A stretch of 64,000 nt of DNA from Ancylothrix sp036704045 (GTDB lineage Bacteria > Cyanobacteriota > Cyanobacteriia > Cyanobacteriales > Oscillatoriaceae). This document shows, in pieces, positions 8,162 through 16,903 of the stretch. A program made the position numbers and the translations under genes. The notes beneath the pieces were generated by a model. The model searched no databases. It was not told the DNA's origin and saw only the letters and a program-made list of their open reading frames with translations. The stretch lies in the NCBI GenBank assembly GCA_036704045.1, contig DATNQM010000034.1:124001-188000 (forward strand), read 5' to 3'. Each line of letters begins with the position of its first letter. Position 1 is the first letter of the stretch.

Positions 8162-10132
8162 ATGTCACAACCAACAATAGAATCAATACTCCAAGAAAAA
8201 CGCCACTTCGATCCACCGGCCGAATTTTCTCAAAACGCCCACATCAAAAGCCTACAAGACTATCAACAACTATCCGACCGCGCCAAAGCAGACCCGGCCG
8301 CATTTTGGGCAGAACTCGCCCAAAAAGAACTCCACTGGTTTAAACCCTGGGACAGCGTACTCGACTGGCAAAACCCCCCCTTCGCCAAATGGTTCAGCGG
8401 CGGCCAAACCAACATATCCTACAATTGTCTCGACCGGCACCTCACAACTTGGCGCAAAAACAAAGCCGCCCTCATTTGGGAAGGCGAACCCGGCGACTCC
8501 CGTACCCTCACCTACGCCCAACTGCACCGCGAAGTCTGCCAGTTTGCCAACGTCCTCAAACAACTAGGCATCCAAAAAGGAGACCGCGTTGGCATTTATA
8601 TGCCCATGATCCCCGAAGCCGCCATCGCCATGCTGGCCTGTGCCCGCATCGGTGCCCCCCACAGCGTTGTATTTGGCGGTTTCAGCGCCGAAGCCCTCCG
8701 AGACAGACTCATTGACGGCGAAGCCAAACTTGTTGTTACCGCAGACGGTGGCTGGCGCAAAGACACCGCCGTTCCCCTAAAAGAACAAGTCGATAAAGCC
8801 CTATCCGAAGGCGTACCAAGCGTTAAAGATGTTTTGGTCGTCAAACGCACCGGCCAGCAAGTCCACATGGAACCGGGCCGTGACCATTGGTGGCATGACT
8901 TGCAGCAAGGCGTATCTGGCCATTGTCCCGCCGAACCAATGGACAGCGAAGATTTACTTTTTATACTTTATACGTCTGGTAGTACCGGAAAACCTAAAGG
9001 CGTTGTTCATACAACAGCCGGGTATAATTTATATACACATATAACAACGAAATGGATTTTTGACCTCCAAGATACAGATGTTTATTGGTGTACTGCTGAT
9101 GTAGGCTGGATTACAGGCCACAGCTACATTATATATGGCCCCCTTTCTAACGGAGCCACCACCGTCATGTATGAAGGAGCCCCGCGAGCCTCAAACCCTG
9201 GCTGCTTCTGGGATGTAATAGAAAAGTATGGCGTAACAATTTTCTATACTGCTCCTACGGCCATCCGAGCTTTTATCAAAATGGGCGAACATCACCCCAA
9301 CAAGCGTAATCTGTCTTCATTACGACTGCTGGGTACGGTCGGTGAACCCATTAACCCGGAAGCTTGGATGTGGTACCATCGGATTATCGGTGGTGAGCGT
9401 TGTCCGATAGTTGATACATGGTGGCAAACCGAAACCGGCGGGATTATGATTACACCTCTACCAGGGGCTATTCCTACGAAACCTGGTTCGGCTACTCTTC
9501 CTTTTCCCGGTATTATGGCCGAAGTTGTAGACCTTGATGGCAACCCAGTACCCGACAATGAAGGAGGGTATTTAGCAATTAAACATCCTTGGCCTGGTAT
9601 GATGCGGACGGTTTATGGTGATGCGGATCGTTTTCGCCGCACTTATTGGGAACATATCCCCCCCAAAGATGGGCATTATTTATACTTTGCCGGTGATGGG
9701 GCCCGCCGTGATGAGGATGGTTATTTTTGGGTGATGGGCCGTGTGGATGATGTAATTAATGTGGCCGGTCATCGTTTGGGAACAATGGAAATTGAGTCTG
9801 CTTTGGTTTCTCACCCGGCGGTTGCTGAAGCGGCGGTGGTGGGCAAACCGGATGACCTCAAGGGTGAGGAAATTGTGGCGTTTGTCACTTTAGAAGGTAA
9901 TACGATTGCTAGTGAGGAGTTGAATAAGCTTCTTAAGCAGCACGTTGTGAGTGAGATTGGGGCCATAGCTCGTCCGGGTGAAATTCGTTTTACTGAGGCT
10001 TTGCCAAAAACCCGATCTGGAAAGATTATGCGCCGGCTTTTGCGGAATCTTGCGGCCGGTCAAGATGTGGTCGGTGATACTTCGACGCTGGAAGATCGCA
10101 GTGTTTTAGATAAGTTGAGAGAAGGCGCTTAA
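8162..10132 (+). CDS. acs: acetyl-CoA synthetase
   Basis: 656 residues, the normal length for Acs. It converts acetate, ATP and CoA to acetyl-CoA via acetyl-AMP. The adenylate-forming motif TSGSTGKPKG is at 271-280, the acetate-pocket segment VDTWWQTETGG at ~417-427, the hinge GRVDDVINVAGHRLG at ~526-540, and the C-terminal PKTRSGKIMRR carries Lys621, the residue that is acetylated in Acs enzymes to switch off adenylation. No acetyltransferase gene is adjacent. The strand composition changes along the gene: the first half is C-over-G, the last third G-over-C, although the reading frame and motifs are intact throughout. Confidence 0.97.
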   Translation: MSQPTIESILQEKRHFDPPAEFSQNAHIKSLQDYQQLSDRAKADPAAFWAELAQKELHWFKPWDSVLDWQNPPFAKWFSGGQTNISYNCLDRHLTTWRKNKAALIWEGEPGDSRTLTYAQLHREVCQFANVLKQLGIQKGDRVGIYMPMIPEAAIAMLACARIGAPHSVVFGGFSAEALRDRLIDGEAKLVVTADGGWRKDTAVPLKEQVDKALSEGVPSVKDVLVVKRTGQQVHMEPGRDHWWHDLQQGVSGHCPAEPMDSEDLLFILYTSGSTGKPKGVVHTTAGYNLYTHITTKWIFDLQDTDVYWCTADVGWITGHSYIIYGPLSNGATTVMYEGAPRASNPGCFWDVIEKYGVTIFYTAPTAIRAFIKMGEHHPNKRNLSSLRLLGTVGEPINPEAWMWYHRIIGGERCPIVDTWWQTETGGIMITPLPGAIPTKPGSATLPFPGIMAEVVDLDGNPVPDNEGGYLAIKHPWPGMMRTVYGDADRFRRTYWEHIPPKDGHYLYFAGDGARRDEDGYFWVMGRVDDVINVAGHRLGTMEIESALVSHPAVAEAAVVGKPDDLKGEEIVAFVTLEGNTIASEELNKLLKQHVVSEIGAIARPGEIRFTEALPKTRSGKIMRRLLRNLAAGQDVVGDTSTLEDRSVLDKLREGA

Positions 10133-10144
10133 TTACTTCTGCTC

Positions 10145-10187
10145 TGGTATTAGATGAAGGGTAAATTTAACTTTTCATCTAATACCA
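10145..10187. terminator. 14-bp perfect inverted repeat between convergent acs and bioF
   Basis: TGGTATTAGATGAA (10145-10158) and TTCATCTAATACCA (10174-10187) are exact complements around a 15-base loop. It lies 12 bases past the acs stop and 70 before the bioF stop, so it may terminate both convergent genes. There is no clean T-tract on either side. Confidence 0.55.
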
Positions 10188-10257
10188 ACTATCTAAAAAT
10201 TAGTTTATATTTTGGTAAGCTTTTGAAATGCTTTTTTTCAAAATCGAGTATTAAATA

Positions 10258-11427
10258 TTATTTTTGTTTTAAATAAATATCTAAGTTTTCCCCCAACTTT
10301 TCTAAGTGTTTGTGAGAATGTGTTGCTATTAAGGTAAGGCGAATTCGGCTTGTGGGGACTGTGGGTGGACGAATTACTCCTGTTAACATTCCGCTTTCTT
10401 TTAAGTTTTTTCCCAAACTCATAACTGTTTTGGCATCTTTCACCGGCAAACAAAAAATCGGCGATTCTTGAAAAAGAGATTTTATGTTAAATTCGTCTAA
10501 AATTTGTTTAAAATAATCCACATTATCCCATAGCTTTTTTCTTTGCAAATCTTCTTCTTGAATAAGGGCAATTGCTTCTAAAGCTGCTGCTGTATCTGCT
10601 GGGGATAAGCCGGTGGTATAAATCCAGCTAGGGGCGCGATTTCTGAGATAATCAATTAAACTACTTGAACCGGCTACATAACCCCCTAAACTTCCTAAAG
10701 CTTTGCTGAGAGTTCCCATTTGAATTAGGGGTTTACCGGTACATCCAAAATGCTCAACAACACCGGCCCCCTTTTCTCCAAAAATGCCGGTGCCGTGTGC
10801 TTCATCCACTAACAACATACAGCTATATTTTTGGGATAAATTTAATAAAGCTGGTAATTTACAAATGTCCCCATCCATGCTAAAAACACTATCAGTAAGT
10901 AGAAGACATTTAGAATAATTTTGCCGGTGTTGGTTGAGGAGGTTTTCTAAATCTTGAATGTCGTTGTGTCGATAATTAAAAACTGTGGCTTGACTAAGAA
11001 TAGAACCGGCTTTTAAACTTGAATGATTATAGCTATCAGATAAAATTAAATCTCGTTTCCCTACTAAAGCAGAAATAGTCCCAATATTAGCAAGATAACC
11101 AGAACTAAAAACAATTGCATCTTCAGTTTTTTTTAGAGAAGCAAGGGCTAGTTCTAGTTGCCGGTGTATGGGCCGGTGTCCTGTTATTAAACGTGATCCA
11201 GTGGTGCCGGTGCCGTATTCTTTAGTAGCTTTGATAGCTGCTTCAATTAAGCGGGGATGTCCTGCCAGTCCCAGATAGTCGTTACTCGCAAAATTGATGA
11301 GATTTTTGTTATCAATGTCAACAGTAGCACCCGTGAGCCCTTTAATAGTTTGGACAGAACGATACCAACCGACTTTGTGGATAGTTTCGAGAGATTTTTC
11401 TAGCCAATGATAAGGATCTTTTGTCAT
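10258..11427 (-). CDS. bioF: 8-amino-7-oxononanoate synthase
   Basis: 389 residues. PLP enzyme that condenses pimeloyl-ACP/CoA with alanine in biotin synthesis. The sequence shows the alpha-oxoamine synthase signature: FASNDYLGLAGHPRL near the N-terminus, Gly-rich YGTGTTGSRLITG, LLVDEAHGTG with Asp208 and His211, and the PLP Lys242 in MGTLSKALGSLGGYV. Length is normal. Other members of the family (2-amino-3-ketobutyrate ligase, serine palmitoyltransferase) share these motifs, so the biotin role rests on overall similarity; no other bio gene is present in the window. Eleven CCGG tetramers occur in this gene, all as RCCGGY. Confidence 0.88.
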   Translation of the reverse strand: MTKDPYHWLEKSLETIHKVGWYRSVQTIKGLTGATVDIDNKNLINFASNDYLGLAGHPRLIEAAIKATKEYGTGTTGSRLITGHRPIHRQLELALASLKKTEDAIVFSSGYLANIGTISALVGKRDLILSDSYNHSSLKAGSILSQATVFNYRHNDIQDLENLLNQHRQNYSKCLLLTDSVFSMDGDICKLPALLNLSQKYSCMLLVDEAHGTGIFGEKGAGVVEHFGCTGKPLIQMGTLSKALGSLGGYVAGSSSLIDYLRNRAPSWIYTTGLSPADTAAALEAIALIQEEDLQRKKLWDNVDYFKQILDEFNIKSLFQESPIFCLPVKDAKTVMSLGKNLKESGMLTGVIRPPTVPTSRIRLTLIATHSHKHLEKLGENLDIYLKQK

Positions 11428-11499
11428 TTGATTGTAGGGAAATTTTTAAAACTAATTTTAGTATAAATCTTTAATTTAAACTACAAAAAAGATTGTTTT

Positions 11500-11640
11500 G
11501 CTAGTAATACCAATTTCCCTAATTTTTACTACAGTTCAAGGAAGCCACACCACCCCCTATATTTCCCTTTATAAGAGGGATATAGGGGGCGGGGAGGGGA
11601 TATGTGTAGCAGTATTTTATAGATTTGGTACTAAAATAAA
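11500..11640. repeat. possible MITE-like or palindromic repeat element
   Basis: A central stem pairs CCCCCTATATTTCCCT (from 11553) with AGGGATATAGGGGG (to 11589). Imperfect inverted ends flank it: TAGTAATACCAATTT near 11500 and its near-complement ending in TTTGGTACTA near 11633. This nested arrangement resembles non-autonomous repeat elements of cyanobacterial genomes. No second copy is in the window, so repeat status is inferred. Confidence 0.35.
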
Positions 11641-12022
11641 AATATATAAAAAAGTAATTGTAGCCGTTTTTAGGCAGATGAAGTACACCCCCAATTATTA
11701 TAGGGGCGGTGCAGAAGTGCCGGCCCCCCTGGGAAATATCTCACCAATATAAAAACTGGTATATAACAAATTTTATTGATTAATAAAGTAAAGAAAACAA
11801 AAAAATTAAACTAAGAAAATAAACTATTGAAAGGCTGAGTGAGAGTAAAGCTTCATTTAAGGAAACTCTCAATTATTATTAATTTTTTTAACTGTTAAAA
11901 CAAAACAGTGCTAACGTTATTGTTCGCGAAACGGGTAATAACCGTCTCAACTAAAAAATTTATGAATAGCGACAAAAAAATTTTACTGAGAAAAAGTAGA
12001 AAATCTTTGTGGGTCAGGCGTT

Positions 12023-12067
12023 GAGCAGTGCCGGTAGGTAAAAATTCAAAACCGGCTCCCACTGCTC
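12023..12067. repeat. two-part hairpin downstream of the HTH gene
   Basis: GAGCAGTG (12023-12030) pairs with CACTGCTC (12060-12067), and inside it CCGGT (12031-12035) pairs with ACCGG (12051-12055), leaving a 4-base bulge. It sits 40 bases past the stop of the leftward HTH gene. It may be that gene's 3' structure or an end of a decayed mobile element. Confidence 0.45.
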
Positions 12068-12107
12068 ATACACTTAAATTGCAATAACTAGGAAGCAGAA
12101 AAAAACG

Positions 12108-12554
12108 CTAACCTCGACTGAGAGGTAAACGCACTTTATTTTTTCTTAAAATGCGAGTTACTTGTGTAGCGCTGATTTCGATAGATGTTTCCTTTGCCAA
12201 ATGAGCAGCCAAGCGCTGACTCGTCCAAACATCAAAATCATAGCTAAGCTTTTTCGGCTCTTTTTTCACAACATCAAGTAAAATTTGAATGTAGTCTTCA
12301 TTAGCCTTGCGATAATTTCCTTGTTCCCGCTTGTCTCTTAGACTGTCGAGATCGTCTGGATCACCATGCACACACCAATAAGCAACCGTGCGGTAAGAAC
12401 ACCCAATGAAATCAGCAATTTCTTCATAGGTTTTACCATCATTTTGCAACAACAAAATCAAAGCGTGTTCTCGCAAGCGAGGACAGTCACTCTTTCGGAC
12501 GGCTTTTTGCAACTGCTTTCTCTGCTCCTCTGTTAAGAAATTTTTTACCGGCAT
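12108..12554 (-). CDS. transposase-derived helix-turn-helix protein (IS630-type N-terminal half only)
   Basis: 148 residues. Residues ~25-65 (ALILLLQNDGKTYEEIADFIGCSYRTVAYW) form a helix-turn-helix, followed by a second winged-helix-like region with QRLAAHLAKETSIEISATQVTRIL. This is the DNA-binding half of IS630-type transposases. The catalytic DDE half is absent: the frame stops soon after RKNKVRLPLSRG, and I see no DDE-like sequence in any frame of the next few hundred bases. It is either an IS remnant or a retained DNA-binding protein. It diverges from the nusA-like gene 255 bases away. Confidence 0.7.
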   Translation of the reverse strand: MPVKNFLTEEQRKQLQKAVRKSDCPRLREHALILLLQNDGKTYEEIADFIGCSYRTVAYWCVHGDPDDLDSLRDKREQGNYRKANEDYIQILLDVVKKEPKKLSYDFDVWTSQRLAAHLAKETSIEISATQVTRILRKNKVRLPLSRG

Positions 12555-12809
12555 AATCCTTTTATTTGGAAATTTTTCTACTTATATTTTATGATATTTA
12601 GGTGTTTTTGTGGGAAAGTAGACGAGAAATTGCCCAATCAGCAGTCGGGAATTATTCTCAGCAACCGTCCATCAGAATTGAAGGGCCCTGTTATTTTTCC
12701 CAATTCAGCACTCACCAATAACCAATCACCAGTGACAATATAAAAACGGCCAAAAATCCTCAAAATGGATAGCCAAAACAAAAACACTAGTTAAAACGTA
12801 GAAAATGCT

Positions 12810-13937
12810 ATGTCAATGGTAAAATTACCTGGCCTCAAAACTATTATCGAAAGTTTGAGCCAAGAACGAAGTCTGCCAGAGTCGGCAGTGCAAAACGCCC
12901 TAAAAGAAGCACTCAAGAGTGGATACGAACGTTATAGACGTACCCAAGGCAAAGAAAGTACAAACTTCACAGAGGACTACTTCGATACATTTAAGGTACA
13001 GCTTGACCTCGTAGGCGAAGGCTACCGTATTCTGGCTGCCAAAACAGTTGTCGAAGAGGTGATGGAGGCGGATAAAGAAGTTGCATTGAAAGCCTTATCA
13101 AAAATTGCCGTCAAAGCTAAGTTAGGTGATAAGATTTGGGTTGATGTTACTCCTTCTCAAGGAGACTTTGGTCGATTGGCAGCCTTGCAAACAAAACAAG
13201 TTTTGACCCAAAAGCTTCAAGAACAACAGTTAAAAATTGTACAGGAAATTTTTCAACCTTTACGAGGAACAGTTCAGGATGCCAGAGTGCATCGTATTGA
13301 TCGAAAATCAGCAATTTTTGCCCTGAATGCCGGTAAAGGAAATCCTGAAGTGTATGCCGAACTTCCAAACTATGAAAAATTGCACCAAGATAATTATATT
13401 TTAGGCGCAACAATGAAAGTTTATTTAAAAAAAGTTTACGACACTCCGCGTCAAGGGCCCCCACTAAGAGTTTCGCGTGCAACTACCGGCCTAGTTGCGG
13501 GAATGTTAACAAGTTTAGTGCCAGAAATTCAACAAGAAACCATTGAAATTACTAACATTGTCCGCGACTCTACACCGGCAAATCCCGAAATTATTTCTCA
13601 CACAAAAATAGCCGTCAATACTGCCCAATCAGATATCGATCCCGTTAGCATTTGTTTAGGAGAAAATTCCGTTAACATTGCAGTAATTTCTCAAGAATTA
13701 GGCGGTGAAAAAATAGAAATTCTGCGATGGTCGGAAGACCCTTCTGTTTACATTAAAAATGCTTTGATACCCGCCACTATCCAAGAAGTAAATATTCTCG
13801 ACCTTGAAAAACAACACGCCCAAGTTACTGTTTCTGTAGACCAACTTTCTCTCGCCCTTGGCCCAGAGGAACAAAATGTCAAACTTGCTTCTCGTTTAAC
13901 CGGCTGGAAAATTGATTTAATTACAGGCGACACATAA
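12810..13937 (+). CDS. divergent NusA paralogue with degenerate KH RNA-binding loops
   Basis: 375 residues. The N-terminal domain (LPGLKTIIESLSQER, EDYFDTFKVQLDL, IAVKAKLGDKIWVDVTP) and GRLAALQTKQVLTQKL match cyanobacterial NusA, the elongation/termination factor that binds RNA polymerase. An S1-like domain follows (~148-225, ending PPLRVSRATTGL), then two KH domains. The GxxG loop that contacts RNA is changed in both: GENS at 284-287 in KH1 (cyanobacterial NusA usually GARG) and GPEE at 351-354 in KH2 (usually GKEG). The final TGWKID motif is kept. The usual partners ylxR and infB are not next to it. I infer a second, altered NusA; whether a canonical nusA exists elsewhere cannot be seen here. 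Confidence 0.85.
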   Translation: MSMVKLPGLKTIIESLSQERSLPESAVQNALKEALKSGYERYRRTQGKESTNFTEDYFDTFKVQLDLVGEGYRILAAKTVVEEVMEADKEVALKALSKIAVKAKLGDKIWVDVTPSQGDFGRLAALQTKQVLTQKLQEQQLKIVQEIFQPLRGTVQDARVHRIDRKSAIFALNAGKGNPEVYAELPNYEKLHQDNYILGATMKVYLKKVYDTPRQGPPLRVSRATTGLVAGMLTSLVPEIQQETIEITNIVRDSTPANPEIISHTKIAVNTAQSDIDPVSICLGENSVNIAVISQELGGEKIEILRWSEDPSVYIKNALIPATIQEVNILDLEKQHAQVTVSVDQLSLALGPEEQNVKLASRLTGWKIDLITGDT

Positions 13938-13952
13938 TTATTATTGCTTTTT

Positions 13953-14010
13953 CCCCCTAAAAACCTCTTCCATTAGGGGGAGAAGTGAAAAAAAGTCTGC
14001 TTTTTTTTTA
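13953..14010 (+). terminator. tandem terminator-like hairpins after the nusA paralogue
   Basis: CCCCCTAA (13953-13960) pairs with TTAGGGGG (13973-13980). A second hairpin follows at 13988-14007, AAAAAAAG-TCTG-CTTTTTTT, running into a nine-base T-tract. Together they should end transcription before the amylase gene, so the two genes are probably separate units. Confidence 0.7.
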
Positions 14011-14113
14011 CTAAAAATATATTCCTAGCGATAGTAGCCGGGCTCTTGTGTCTGTGACAACAATTTAGTTAGTCACCATTAAACTACGCAGATACCGCTG
14101 GGAGCCCTCTTTC

Positions 14114-16054
14114 ATGGAACCAAAATCTACTATCCAAACAAAAACAGCATCTTTAACAGAAGCAGAAGGCATTATTGATGCCGGTACTGCTGAACAAATT
14201 AACCTTTCCCAACAAGATGAGAACCCTTATGAATTTCTTTATACCCGTTCCATAGAATTCCGTCAAGAAACCATTTATTTTATTGTTGTTGACCGTTTCC
14301 ACGATGGCGATCCAGATAACGATGAAGGGCCAAACCCCGAACTTTATGACCCTAATAGCCAAGATTGGGGAAAATATTGGGGGGGAGATTTACAAGGAAT
14401 TATTGATAAATTAGATTACCTCAAAGGCATGGGAGTTACTGCCGTTTGGCTAACTCCTTTATTTGAACAAGTGGAAGCTTTATTTGTAGAACAAGCTGCA
14501 ATTCATGGCTACTGGATTAAAGATTTTAAACGCATCAATCCTCGCTTTATTGGCAAAAATGAAGACCCCTCCCTCAACAAAACTCAAGAACTGAAAAATA
14601 CAACTTTTGACCGCTTAATTGAAGAGTTGCACAAGCGGGATATGAAGTTTATTCTCGATATTGTGTGTAACCATAGTAACCCCGACTTCAGTGGAAAAAA
14701 AGGTGAATTATACGATGATGGCGTAAAAATTGCTGATTTTAATGATGATAAAGATAATTGGTATCACCACTATGGTGAAGTGACAAATTGGGAAGATGAA
14801 TGGCAAGTTCAAAACTGTGAATTATCCGGTTTGGCTACTTTTAATGAAAATAATGTCCAGTACCGCGATTATATCAAATCTGCCATTAAACAATGGATTG
14901 ACCGAGGTGTAGACGCTTTGCGTGTGGATACGGTTAAACATATGCCAATTTGGTTTTGGCAAGAATTTAATGCCGATATCCAAACTTATAAACCAGATAT
15001 TTTTGTGTTTGGAGAATGGATTTGCAGTCATCCCCAAAATGCTCGCTCACTTGAGTATGCAAATCGTTCGGGAATGACGATTTTGGATTTTGGTTTGTGT
15101 ATGGCAATTCGTCAAGCTTTGGCAACAGGAGATCCGGCAGGTTTCCAGCTTGTACAAGATATTTTTGACATGGATCATTTTTATGAAAGTGCAACGGAGT
15201 TGATTACTTTTATCGATAATCACGATATGCACCGCTTCCAATCGCTTAATCCTGATCCTGATATTTTGCGGATGGCGATTATTTTGGTGATGACAAGTCG
15301 CGGGATTCCATGTATTTATTACGGAACTGAACAATATTTGCACAACGATACTAATTGTGATGCCAATATTTATGGTAATAATGACCCGTATAACCGGCCT
15401 ATGATGGATAAATGGGATACGGATACTCAAGTTTATCGGGATATGCGTTTACTTTCTGGTTTACGGCGTTTAAATCCTGCGGTTTGTTTGGGTAGTCAAT
15501 GGCAAAAATACATCACTCCTGATGTTTATTGTTATGTGCGTCGCTATCGCGATTCTCGCTGTTTTGTGGCTATGAATCGTTCTTTTGATTCTGTGAAAAT
15601 TGAGCAAGTACAAACTGATTTACCCGATGGTGAGCATACTTGTATTGTTTCACGCCGTAAATTTGAGGTGACGGAAGGGTGTTTACATAATTTGGAGTTA
15701 GAACCAAAAGATGTGATAGTAATTAGTCATGTTGGCGAACGCATCAAAGGGAAAGTTATTGCGCGGGTACAGGTAAATGGCATTAATACAAATCCGGGCG
15801 AAACTGTTGTGATTATGGGCGATTGTCCTGAGTTAGGAAATTGGGATCTTGCTAAGGCTTACCCGATGGAATATATTAATGCAAATACCTGGTTTGCTGA
15901 GATTCCTTTTGATGAAACGGCGGGTAAACCGATTGCTTATAAGTATGCTATGTGGCGAGACGGAGGTTCACCGGCGCGGGAAAATATTGTCTGTCGTCGC
16001 TGGCTTTTAGCGGATGAAGGCATTGTGAAATGGCGTGATTCGTGGGCTCATTAA
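14114..16054 (+). CDS. alpha-amylase family (GH13) enzyme with C-terminal starch-binding (CBM20) domain
   Basis: 646 residues, no signal peptide, so it should act on intracellular glycogen. The (beta/alpha)8 barrel begins at TIYFIVVDRFHDGD (~53-66). Catalytic residues of the GH13 family are visible: nucleophile Asp272 in LRVDTVKH, acid/base Glu301 in FGEW, and Asp371 in FIDNHD. DIVCNHS (~182-188) is the second conserved region. Residues ~550-645 (VQVNGINTNPGETVVIMGD...ELGNWD) are a CBM20 starch-binding module. Exact activity (amylase or cyclodextrin-type transferase) cannot be fixed. The 5' half has balanced G and C, the 3' half is strongly G-over-C. Confidence 0.92.
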   Translation: MEPKSTIQTKTASLTEAEGIIDAGTAEQINLSQQDENPYEFLYTRSIEFRQETIYFIVVDRFHDGDPDNDEGPNPELYDPNSQDWGKYWGGDLQGIIDKLDYLKGMGVTAVWLTPLFEQVEALFVEQAAIHGYWIKDFKRINPRFIGKNEDPSLNKTQELKNTTFDRLIEELHKRDMKFILDIVCNHSNPDFSGKKGELYDDGVKIADFNDDKDNWYHHYGEVTNWEDEWQVQNCELSGLATFNENNVQYRDYIKSAIKQWIDRGVDALRVDTVKHMPIWFWQEFNADIQTYKPDIFVFGEWICSHPQNARSLEYANRSGMTILDFGLCMAIRQALATGDPAGFQLVQDIFDMDHFYESATELITFIDNHDMHRFQSLNPDPDILRMAIILVMTSRGIPCIYYGTEQYLHNDTNCDANIYGNNDPYNRPMMDKWDTDTQVYRDMRLLSGLRRLNPAVCLGSQWQKYITPDVYCYVRRYRDSRCFVAMNRSFDSVKIEQVQTDLPDGEHTCIVSRRKFEVTEGCLHNLELEPKDVIVISHVGERIKGKVIARVQVNGINTNPGETVVIMGDCPELGNWDLAKAYPMEYINANTWFAEIPFDETAGKPIAYKYAMWRDGGSPARENIVCRRWLLADEGIVKWRDSWAH

Positions 16055-16064
16055 TTGAATCAAT

Positions 16065-16096
16065 AACCCGGTTTTTTAGAAAATCGGGTTTATTTT
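16065..16096 (+). terminator. intrinsic terminator of the amylase gene
   Basis: AACCCG (16065-16070) pairs with CGGGTT (16085-16090) and is followed by TATTTTATTT. It lies 10 bases after the stop codon. It belongs to the AACCCGG-type hairpins that recur in this window. Confidence 0.75.
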
Positions 16097-16246
16097 ATTT
16101 ATTAACAAGGAGGTTTTGGTAGTTTGGGATTACTGAGTTTAGTTTCTGGCTATTTTTTGCAGACATTTAGCCAGAAACTAAGGCTTAAAGAACGTATAAA
16201 AAATGCTCTTTTAATAATGGCTAAAGAGCAAAAAGCTATACATTTA

Positions 16247-16891
16247 TTACAATTTTGTAGCAATTACTGCATAAAATGGATCTCCTCCGGCCATACCTAA
16301 CATTTGTAAAAAGGTGGGCATTGTGGAAGGTTTAAATATTAATTCGGGTTCGCTAAATCCGGGGATGGATTTAAAATAGTTTTTTACTAATTCGACGCGG
16401 TTTTGTTCGTTGCTATCTCGCCAAACTTGGATAGCTTTTTGATAAAACATTCGGTTGGAAAAACTAATAATAGCTATTCCACCAGGTTTTAAAATACGGT
16501 GGATTTCGTGAAATATAGCCTCTGGATATTGCAAATATTGAACAGAAACACAGTTTAAAACGGCGTCAAAATCAGCGTCAGGAAGGGGTAGTTTTGGGTT
16601 TTGATTCAGGTTTTGGATGAAATAATGATTTAGCCTGCGGTTTTTTGCGAGTTCTTCTTCGTTCATTCCGTGTCCTTCTATGTGGTCAAATTCTATTTCT
16701 TCTGGGAGGTGAGATACCCAGCTACTCATCATGTCAAAAATGCGGGTATTGGGCTTAAGGCGTTGGCGGTAAAGTTGGGTGAGTTGGTCAATAAAGTTTT
16801 CGTCAACATGGGTAACTAAGCGAGGATAGGCGTAAAATTCGATGTCGTTGCTGTCGTCTATTTTTGTGCGTTGGTTGGGGTTGAGTTTCAT
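16247..16891 (-). CDS. class I SAM-dependent methyltransferase
   Basis: 214 residues. Methyltransf_11-like core: RIFDMMSSWVSHLP near residue 50 stands in the motif I position (the usual Asp-x-Gly-x-Gly is not obvious), FDAVLNCVSVQYL is motif IV, and ILKPGGIAIISFSNRMFY is the post-motif strand. The SAM glycine loop is therefore atypical. Substrate unknown. Last gene of the leftward run that carries the DUF2142 and GT2 genes, 12 bases after the first DUF2142 gene, so likely co-transcribed. Confidence 0.8.
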   Translation of the reverse strand: MKLNPNQRTKIDDSNDIEFYAYPRLVTHVDENFIDQLTQLYRQRLKPNTRIFDMMSSWVSHLPEEIEFDHIEGHGMNEEELAKNRRLNHYFIQNLNQNPKLPLPDADFDAVLNCVSVQYLQYPEAIFHEIHRILKPGGIAIISFSNRMFYQKAIQVWRDSNEQNRVELVKNYFKSIPGFSEPELIFKPSTMPTFLQMLGMAGGDPFYAVIATKL

Positions 16892-16903
16892 AGTTGTTAA
16901 GTT

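Larger units (their letters stand above)
11428..12107. other. 680-base gene-free region with repeat-like DNA
   Basis: Lies between the bioF start and the HTH gene 3' end. It contains a C-rich hairpin element (11500-11640), a second short C/G-rich stretch at ~11690-11735, and the 12023-12067 hairpin. An 84-codon open frame across 11498-11752 only reflects the repeat and has no coding features. bioF's promoter should lie at the left end. Confidence 0.5.

Noticed and set aside
11498..11752. 84-codon open frame on the plus strand
   Set aside because: It runs through the palindromic repeat, has no ribosome site and an unnatural composition; treated as repeat DNA.
14008..14113. region between the nusA paralogue terminators and amylase as a possible riboswitch
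   Set aside because: Short, and I could not fold it into any known riboswitch class; it is better read as the amylase promoter and leader.
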